Below are positions 57,950 through 64,000 of a DNA stretch of 64,000 nucleotides, in pieces. Below the pieces are notes generated by a model. The model was not told where the DNA came from and ran no database searches. It worked only from the letters and a program-made list of their open reading frames with translations. A program made the translations under genes and the position numbers. Position 1 is the stretch's first letter. The number at the start of each line of letters is the position of its first letter. Source of the stretch: Desemzia sp. RIT 804 (GTDB lineage: Bacteria; Bacillota; Bacilli; Lactobacillales; Carnobacteriaceae); assembly GCF_016892605.1 (NCBI RefSeq), contig NZ_JAFEMV010000002.1:531313-595312 (forward strand), in the 5' to 3' direction.

Positions 57950-59149
57950 TTATTCTGTACTTTCGTCCAGAATAGAATCTCTTTCCTTGGTATATTCATC
58001 ATGCTGGCTCTCATAATGATTCAATTGTTCTTCTCGTTCTTCCCCACTTAAATCGGGGTTATTGATGATCTGCTCGCGAATTTGAACTAAGCTATACAAT
58101 ATCAAATCATAATCGCCAATTTTCTTCGCTACATCAATAGCTCCTTCAAAATCGCCCCGCCCAATGTAGACCCAAAAATCTAAATAATTCATATCTGATT
58201 TTAAACTGACGTTGTTCAAGATCACACTCTTTTGTTCTTCATTAAAATTTTGCCCTTGCACGACTGAGTAAGCCAACATGTATTTTTGCATGACCGGTAA
58301 ATCGGTGCGATCTACTGAATTTAATGTAGACACCACATCTGTATAATTGCTTTGGACAAAGTGAGCGTCTGCTTCTAATAACCGATTTTGAAAAGGGCTG
58401 CGTATAAATACAAAATAAACAAGTGCAGCTAAAGAAATGACCAAGGCAGCTCCGAACCAAATAGATAACTGCCGAGACCAGCTGTATTTCTTTTTACCGA
58501 CTCTTTGATACTTCACTTTATCTTCTTCCGTTTTTTGCAGGTACATCTTTTTAAGATAATCTGCCAATTGCTCAAAAGTTTCCGCGTTTTTGATACGCAT
58601 AATAAATTCATTGCCCGTAATATTTTCCAAATTACCTTCATACAAATCGTTGAAATGATATTCTGTCTGAAACAAACTGATAACGTAACTTTTGATATTG
58701 CGCAGTAAAAATTCTTCATTCATTTCCATCGGCGGCATTTGATCTTTTATCCCTCGATAAGCAATTGAGGGAATTAAATTATAGTCATAATAAATGTTTT
58801 CTGGATGTAGAAAAAAAGTATACGGAAATTGACTGAAACGTTCAACCGATAGCAAGTTTACAACTGCTTTTAGTTTTTCAGTGTTGTCCAATGCTTGTAT
58901 TTCTTGAACTGTAAAACCTGGACGCTCGATAGTATATTGAAAAATCAACTTGTCTTCAGTCACTTCATAAGTACATGGCAAAAAATTAGTTTCCGACACT
59001 TTTAAAACCGCTAGTTGTTGATCATCTTTTAAGTTAGCTTCCGATTTGATCATCGTAACTGTCCAATGTTGTTCGGTTTTACTGTATTCAAATTCGGTAT
59101 TGCCGAAAGTGATTGTCATAGGCTGTGTGTTGTTATTTATTTGCTCCAT
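57950..59149 (-). CDS. essB: T7SS protein EssB
   Basis: 399 aa. A cytoplasmic pseudokinase-like domain (about 1-220), one membrane helix (231-249, WFGAALVISLAALVYFVFI) and an extracellular helical C-terminal domain (about 255-385) ending in a charged tail. This is the normal EssB layout; the protein bridges EssC and the rest of the channel. It starts 10 bp after the esaB stop. Confidence 0.92.
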   Translation of the reverse strand: MEQINNNTQPMTITFGNTEFEYSKTEQHWTVTMIKSEANLKDDQQLAVLKVSETNFLPCTYEVTEDKLIFQYTIERPGFTVQEIQALDNTEKLKAVVNLLSVERFSQFPYTFFLHPENIYYDYNLIPSIAYRGIKDQMPPMEMNEEFLLRNIKSYVISLFQTEYHFNDLYEGNLENITGNEFIMRIKNAETFEQLADYLKKMYLQKTEEDKVKYQRVGKKKYSWSRQLSIWFGAALVISLAALVYFVFIRSPFQNRLLEADAHFVQSNYTDVVSTLNSVDRTDLPVMQKYMLAYSVVQGQNFNEEQKSVILNNVSLKSDMNYLDFWVYIGRGDFEGAIDVAKKIGDYDLILYSLVQIREQIINNPDLSGEEREEQLNHYESQHDEYTKERDSILDESTE

Positions 59150-59159
59150 GAGGTTCTCC

Positions 59160-59402
59160 TTAAATAATTTCTATAATGTCTCCATCCGTTATCGGATAGT
59201 CATAAAGCTGTTGATCTTCTGTTAAAATCAATCCTTTTGTATGAACTTTGATTTGCTTCATTCCTTCTTTTTCATCCAAATGGAAAATCGACTCCAGTTG
59301 ACGAACTAAAACAGCTGCACTGATAAAAACTGGAATGCGCAAATCAACTTGATTTTCATTTTTTAAAATCAATGTAATATTGATGTGTTCAGTATCTTGC
59401 AT
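59160..59402 (-). CDS. esaB: T7SS protein EsaB (YukD, ubiquitin-like)
   Basis: 80-aa cytoplasmic beta-grasp protein. The ubiquitin-like order is visible as HINITLILKNENQVDLRIPV, then the helix AAVLVRQLESIF and the end GLILTEDQQLYDYPITDGDII. Length and place match EsaB/YukD. Its start overlaps the end of essA by 14 bp. Confidence 0.92.
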   Translation of the reverse strand: MQDTEHINITLILKNENQVDLRIPVFISAAVLVRQLESIFHLDEKEGMKQIKVHTKGLILTEDQQLYDYPITDGDIIEII

Positions 59403-59883
59403 TTTTATCCCTCTTATACATTTGATATGAAGCTAAAAGTGCTGCTGACCCTACAAAAACAACTACTAACCAAAACCAGTTATTCTCTGTTAGACTAGCC
59501 AAAGCCAACGACTGAAAATCCACTTCAATCGTTGCGCGTCTTGTAGTGCTAGTATTTGTTTGAGAAGTAAATAATTTTACTTTTTCAAGTGTATCATGTG
59601 TAGTGTCTTTGATCGGTTTGGTAAATAAATTACTGGCTTGCTGTTTGTTCAAAGCAAGCTGTTGCTCTTTGTAGGTTTTTAATTGCTGTGTATCCTCTAA
59701 GTGAAATAGCTCGCTGTCATTAGTTGAAAATTTTGAACGCGATTCAGGTCCACCTTCTAAACGATCTACTTGGATATTTACGCTCCTTGACTCTGGAAGC
59801 TCTTCAGCTGAAACCATTTGCGGATATAAGAACAACAATAACATTCCTGTAATTCCCAAAAGAAAGCAACTTCTTTTTCTCAT
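59389..59883 (-). CDS. essA: T7SS protein EssA
   Basis: 164 aa with an N-terminal signal-anchor (SCFLLGITGMLLLFLYPQMV), a polar extracellular region (about 27-135) and one C-terminal membrane helix (WFWLVVVFVGSAALLASYQMY) with a short basic tail. The sequence is poorly conserved, but length and place between esaA and esaB fit EssA. It starts 2 bp after the esaA stop. Confidence 0.88.
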   Translation of the reverse strand: MRKRSCFLLGITGMLLLFLYPQMVSAEELPESRSVNIQVDRLEGGPESRSKFSTNDSELFHLEDTQQLKTYKEQQLALNKQQASNLFTKPIKDTTHDTLEKVKLFTSQTNTSTTRRATIEVDFQSLALASLTENNWFWLVVVFVGSAALLASYQMYKRDKNARY

Positions 59884-59885
59884 TT

Positions 59886-62800
59886 CTACACCACCTCTTG
59901 TTTAGGTGTTCTTTGTTTAATCATTAACAATAATGCCACTAAAGTGATGGCAAATGCGCTTAATCCCGTCACATATCCAACTCCGCTTTGTACACTTAAA
60001 ACCGTGCGCAATGCTCTTTCTCCTAACATCAAAGGATTCGCATTACGAACCACTTGTGCGAAGCCAGATAAATTGGCTGTTGTGCCTATCATCTCCGTCA
60101 CAAAAACATAGCCGATCAAGAAATAAATACTGATTCCTAAGCCAATATTTTTCCAAAGTTTGATTAACCCATAATTCAACAATGTAAAAACGATACTAAT
60201 CAAAGTTATAAGCAATGTCCATTGGAGCATGTAGTCAAAAGGAACAGCCAGTACATTACCGCTAACGATTCCTTCAATCACACCTAGAATGGTGCTTAAA
60301 CCTACTACAATCAACAGTGGATAAGCTTTTAGTTTTAAAGCCGCATTTGATTCATCAAAATCATCTTTTTTCAAGAAAACCAAATTATTTGTGGCTACTA
60401 AATATCCAGCAAATAACGAAATACCGTATGCCATCAATATCCAGCTAAATGGATTCACCGTTTTCGCTGTTTGTACGGATCCTTTGAAGTCCTGTTCCAC
60501 TGGATTAGCAATGAAATCCATAACCGTTTCATTCAACACGCCATTACTATGGGTATTTTTCAGCAATTCTACAAACCCACCAGCAAAGTCGTTGTTTTCT
60601 TGTATTTGTTCTTGGAATTGACTCATTAAACTAGTCGCATCTGAAGACAACTCTTCACTACTCAATGCCAATACAGAAACATCCTTATCAAAATCTTTGA
60701 AAACATCAGCTACTGAATTAGCCAGTTCTACGGTATTTTCCGAATTACTCATTAAACTTCCGCTAGACTGTAACAATTGACCTAACTGAGAGTGGATATC
60801 CTTAGCTGTTGCTGAACTAGTCTCTTGATCTACCGCACTTTCTGCCCCTAATACAGTCAGATTTTGAATTTGTTCTTGCCAGTTGGACAATAGTTGTAAT
60901 TGGGCTTCGATTTGTTCAGAATTGTTTTGAGCTGCAGTTCTTATGTCTACTAGTTTATTTGTCAAAACAGGTACCTGTTCAGTAAGATTATTGATGGTTG
61001 CTCGCGCATTGATCTGTTGGCTAGCTAATGTATGATAATTCGTTAAGTTGGCTGTCAATGTGTACGTCACAATATCCGTCAAATAGGTTCTCACATCTCG
61101 ATTTAAAAACTCTTCTGCTGTTGTAGAATAAGCATTAAAAATGGGAGCAGTTACCTTATTTGGCGTGATTCCGATTTGGTCAAAAACATCTTGATACAAT
61201 TGTTTGACTTCACCCATCACTTCACTGTAATCGTTTAGAGCTTTACGATAATCCATTCCTGCTAAGTCAGAGTAGTAATCAATTTCTTCATAAAATACGT
61301 AATGGACCCCAGCTCTGCCTTCCACCCAACCTATGATCGGCTTATTCAGCTCTATTTCTTCTGCTGCTGGCGTTTCTTCTGCTTCATTAGATTCTGGATT
61401 ACTATCTTCTGAAACTGATTCTAGGTTATTTTCTGAGCTAGATTCTGTATCCGATTTGTCACCTATATCTGTTTGCTCTGGTTCTCCATAAATAGGAGTC
61501 GGTTCTTTCTGCTCTTGAAGCAATTCTACGGTAATTTGTTGCTTGGCTGCATGATTTTCAGGTAGACTGTCAATTTTATAAGAACCGTTGACAATGATCA
61601 CTTCTTTTCCATCTACTACTTGGTTATCCTTCGCCCAAGTACCAGTGACTCCTTCTGGGAAATTGACCGTAATAATACTATCAGGTTCAATTGTCCCATT
61701 GCTGTTGTCTATTTCAAATGAAAAAGTCTTTTCTTCTTTGTTGTTCACAAAAGGACTTAAAGCAGCATACGAATCGGCTACTCTTTGTTTCAGTGCTTTT
61801 GCTTCTTTGTTCGGAGTAGTCTTGAAGCTTTCTAGGTAACTCGTTTGTTTATTAACAGACTCAATAAATTGTTTCGTTTCTTCTTTTTTAATCAACGTTA
61901 ACTGAGCGTTCGTCTCACCATTTATAGCGAAATATGGTAAGGCAGCTATATTGTCTAAAACATTTTGTTGGTGCAGAGCTTCATTCGTCTTTATTTCTTT
62001 CAACAAAGCGTTGGTTTCCCTATCATTTTCATGTAAAGACAAAAAGTCCTTTAAACTAATAGCTCCATTCGTTTTATAGTATCCCATCATCTGTTTTTCC
62101 ACGAATGTATTCACAGATGCTAATTGATGGTCTAGTAGCTCTTCTTGTTGAGTGATTTTAGTATTCATTTCATCCATATACTTTTGTAACCGAGCAAATT
62201 CGCTAGCGTATGTATCGATTCGCTTTTCAGCTAACATACTTGGTCCTGACGGCTGTTGGAATTGAGCTAATAACTGACTATTGGACAACTGAATGGATTG
62301 AAATAAATTTTGTGTTTCTGCATTCAATAAATTCGCATCCATACTGATCAATTGTTCCATAAATGAGGCATAAGAAGATGCATCACTATCCAACGATGCT
62401 ATGTATTCCATTATATGAGAATCATATTCCATCAAGGTTCGACTATATTCAGTAAATCCTTCTGTATTTTCAATAAGTGTATTTGTCAAACGCTCGTTGC
62501 CTTGAAGACTTGTATCTGTATGTGCTTTAATAGTTGGAATAGCATACTCAAAATTCAAAGCTGTTCCATAAACTTGGTCTTCATAAGAAAACATATTGTT
62601 ATTATTGCCGTTTACTACTTCTTGAACGTTATTTTGTGCTTGTGACAGATTCACTAAAATAGTCGCTACATATACATCTACTAGCTGCTGATTTAATCCA
62701 TTTACGATTTCCTGTCCAACTCGATTCGCCTCTGCTTCCAGATCTCCATTTCCATTCGCATTGACTCTGTATTGAACAGCCACTTTCTCAGGATTTGTAT

Positions 62801-63176
62801 CGTTCAAATCCAGTATTTTGGCTGAAAAGTTATTCGGGATAACCAACATAAGCTGGTATGATCCTTCATTCAATCCCGTTTCAGCACTTCCTCTACTTAC
62901 GACATACCAATCGTAATCTTCATTTTTCTCAATTTGTTTTATGTAATTTGATCCTAGATCGTAAGCTGTGTTATCTATAACTGTGCCTTCATCTTCATTG
63001 ACAATGGCAATATCCATTTTACCTTTAACATTCACAGACACATTATTCTTTGAACCCTTTGCTGTTTCAGTATGCTGATTTGTATCTTGTATTTGATTGT
63101 TCAACATAAACATTAGTACTGAAAAAGCAATTAGTGCTCCTCCGATTTTAAACCAAATCCCCTTTTTTTCTTTCAT
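59886..63176 (-). CDS. esaA: T7SS protein EsaA
   Basis: 1096-aa membrane protein of the type VIIb system, related to YueB. One N-terminal membrane helix (about 9-27), a long extracellular domain of about 860 residues with coiled-coil parts, and five or six C-terminal membrane segments from about residue 905 (NPFSWILMAYGISLFAGYLV onward), the EsaA/YueB pattern. A Glu/Ser-rich stretch near 590-630 (DTESSSENNLESVSED) is a flexible linker. The YueB relative is the receptor of phage SPP1, so this gene may also be a phage entry point. It follows esxA after a hairpin. Confidence 0.92.
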   Translation of the reverse strand: MKEKKGIWFKIGGALIAFSVLMFMLNNQIQDTNQHTETAKGSKNNVSVNVKGKMDIAIVNEDEGTVIDNTAYDLGSNYIKQIEKNEDYDWYVVSRGSAETGLNEGSYQLMLVIPNNFSAKILDLNDTNPEKVAVQYRVNANGNGDLEAEANRVGQEIVNGLNQQLVDVYVATILVNLSQAQNNVQEVVNGNNNNMFSYEDQVYGTALNFEYAIPTIKAHTDTSLQGNERLTNTLIENTEGFTEYSRTLMEYDSHIMEYIASLDSDASSYASFMEQLISMDANLLNAETQNLFQSIQLSNSQLLAQFQQPSGPSMLAEKRIDTYASEFARLQKYMDEMNTKITQQEELLDHQLASVNTFVEKQMMGYYKTNGAISLKDFLSLHENDRETNALLKEIKTNEALHQQNVLDNIAALPYFAINGETNAQLTLIKKEETKQFIESVNKQTSYLESFKTTPNKEAKALKQRVADSYAALSPFVNNKEEKTFSFEIDNSNGTIEPDSIITVNFPEGVTGTWAKDNQVVDGKEVIIVNGSYKIDSLPENHAAKQQITVELLQEQKEPTPIYGEPEQTDIGDKSDTESSSENNLESVSEDSNPESNEAEETPAAEEIELNKPIIGWVEGRAGVHYVFYEEIDYYSDLAGMDYRKALNDYSEVMGEVKQLYQDVFDQIGITPNKVTAPIFNAYSTTAEEFLNRDVRTYLTDIVTYTLTANLTNYHTLASQQINARATINNLTEQVPVLTNKLVDIRTAAQNNSEQIEAQLQLLSNWQEQIQNLTVLGAESAVDQETSSATAKDIHSQLGQLLQSSGSLMSNSENTVELANSVADVFKDFDKDVSVLALSSEELSSDATSLMSQFQEQIQENNDFAGGFVELLKNTHSNGVLNETVMDFIANPVEQDFKGSVQTAKTVNPFSWILMAYGISLFAGYLVATNNLVFLKKDDFDESNAALKLKAYPLLIVVGLSTILGVIEGIVSGNVLAVPFDYMLQWTLLITLISIVFTLLNYGLIKLWKNIGLGISIYFLIGYVFVTEMIGTTANLSGFAQVVRNANPLMLGERALRTVLSVQSGVGYVTGLSAFAITLVALLLMIKQRTPKQEVV

Positions 63177-63206
63177 CTGCTTCCTTCACCTCTCCAAATT
63201 AAACTA

Positions 63207-63250
63207 AAAACCAAAGAGATGGGAATTTTCATCCCTTCCCTTTGGCTTTT
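63207..63250 (-). terminator. Attenuator between esxA and esaA
   Basis: Minus-strand stem CCAAAG..GGGATG/CATCTCTTTGG followed by TTTTTAG, 20 bp after the esxA stop and 30 bp before esaA. It would allow much more EsxA than membrane machinery. Confidence 0.65.
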
Positions 63251-63270
63251 AAAATAAGTACATTATCGAT

Positions 63271-63561
63271 TTAGAATCCGATTTGTCCAGCAATATCTTG
63301 ATCTGTTTGTTCAATAGTATCTGCTACTGAATTCAATTGAGTATTGATGTCTTGCAACAATTGCGAAAATTCTTGAATTTTTGGTTTTAGTTCAGTAAAT
63401 TGATTGTCAAAACTTTCAAATGCTGTACCTTCCCAATTTTCACGAATTGCTTCTTGCTCAGAAGTTAAAATCGATAATACGTTATCAATATCTGTTGATC
63501 CATTTGTGTATTTAACCGCTGAAGTTCTTAGCTCTTCCGGTGTTAATTTAATTTGTCCCAT
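63271..63561 (-). CDS. esxA: WXG100 protein EsxA
   Basis: 96-aa secreted T7SS substrate, a helix-turn-helix hairpin. The WXG motif is WEG at 43-45 (RENWEGTAFESFDNQF). The helices LTPEELRTSAVKYTNGS and LKPKIQEFSQLLQDINTQL flank the turn. It is the first gene of the T7SS locus, with GGAGGAG upstream of ATG 63561. A second WXG100 (EsxB) is not present in the window; the TIGR04197 protein may take that place. Confidence 0.95.
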   Translation of the reverse strand: MGQIKLTPEELRTSAVKYTNGSTDIDNVLSILTSEQEAIRENWEGTAFESFDNQFTELKPKIQEFSQLLQDINTQLNSVADTIEQTDQDIAGQIGF

Positions 63562-63740
63562 TTTTTCTCCTCCATTGCTGTAAATAGTTTATAACCAGAA
63601 TAAACTTACCAAATTTTGTGCATAGAAAGCAACTAATATCCCCTTTTTGACTATTTTTTTATAACTTTCTTTCCAGTAATATACGCATATGCTCACATTG
63701 GAGTATTGTCCATCAAAGAGGCATTCTGTATATAGCATAC

Positions 63741-63777
63741 AAAAAGACCTTTGCCGCAATTGGGCAAAGGTCTTTTT
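63741..63777 (-). terminator. Terminator of the tRNA operon
   Basis: Stem AAAAAGACCTTTGCC/GGCAAAGGTCTTTTT, 15 bp downstream of the tRNA-Leu 3' end and followed by T residues on the minus strand. Confidence 0.85.
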
Positions 63778-63791
63778 AGTTCATACATTAA

Positions 63792-63875
63792 TACCGGCGG
63801 CCGGAATCGAACCGGCACGCCCTCGCGGGCACAGGATTTTGAGTCCAGCGCGTCTACCAGTTCCGCCACGCCGGC
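63792..63875 (-). tRNA. tRNA-Leu (anticodon CAA)
   Basis: Minus strand; acceptor GCCGGCG/CGCCGGT, T-loop TTCGATT, a long class II variable arm with GCCCGCGAGGGC, and anticodon loop CTCAAAA, giving CAA (reads UUG). The CCA end is not encoded. The anticodon stem has one T/T mismatch. Confidence 0.93.
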
Positions 63876-63910
63876 ATGTATAACAAACAAATTTTATCAA
63901 TCATCAAACA

Positions 63911-63981
<71 letters not shown>

Positions 63982-64000
63982 AAAATATAATATTCAAAAG

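Overview
The window is a stretch of a low-GC Gram-positive chromosome, most likely a lactic acid bacterium of the order Lactobacillales. Carnobacterium or a close relative is my best guess. The pointers are the gene families (a LevR-type sigma-54 activator, PepF peptidases, PTS systems with 6-phospho-glycosidases, a DUF1858/DUF438 pair, a type VIIb secretion locus), strong AGGAGG-type ribosome binding sites and AT-rich spacers. The genus is inferred from gene content and style; no database search was run. Most genes lie on the minus strand.

Left part, 1-22 kb. A 3'-truncated LevR/ManR-type PTS regulator runs off the left edge. Then come a five-gene oligopeptide ABC transporter (oppA-B-C-D-F, with an attenuator after oppA), a PPK2 polyphosphate kinase beside a Ca2+-type P-type ATPase, a GT32 glycosyltransferase, a PadR/HAAS pair with a large inverted-repeat operator, a VOC protein, oligoendopeptidase F, a Rieske/FAD oxidoreductase, and a DUF1858/DUF438 hemerythrin-PAS pair behind a TTGTGA/TCACAA site.

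Middle, 22-41 kb, is carbohydrate use. There are two paralogous alpha-glucoside cassettes, each made of an RpiR regulator, a PTS EIICB and a GH4 6-phospho-alpha-glucosidase. The second cassette is followed by a 6-phosphogluconate dehydrogenase and gluconokinase pair and preceded by a second PepF. Next is a ROK regulator, Eis-like acetyltransferase, MupG-like (DUF871) and EIIC cluster that looks like amino-sugar or muropeptide salvage.

41-49 kb holds a PatB/MalY C-S lyase, a three-gene unit (alpha/beta hydrolase, condensation-domain-like acyltransferase, DUF6320 zinc-ribbon membrane protein), a YdhK-like lipoprotein and an ABC exporter pair.

Right end, 49.5-63.6 kb, is a complete type VIIb secretion locus on the minus strand: esxA, esaA, essA, esaB, essB, essC. 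It is followed by an uncharacterised protein that resembles an inactive M16 peptidase, a TIGR04197 small helical protein, an LXG protein with an unusual beta-repeat C-terminus, a SLAP-like protein and a DUF5082 protein. Leu and Cys tRNA genes lie upstream of esxA.

The most interesting non-coding signal is a dispersed element of about 158 bp in three copies (about 16.0, 36.0 and 49.4 kb), each downstream of a minus-strand operon. Its central 24-25 bp hairpin keeps its pairing through compensatory base changes. Two other inverted-repeat elements (2.1 kb and 15.5 kb) and an orphan bidirectional terminator (12.4 kb) are also noted.
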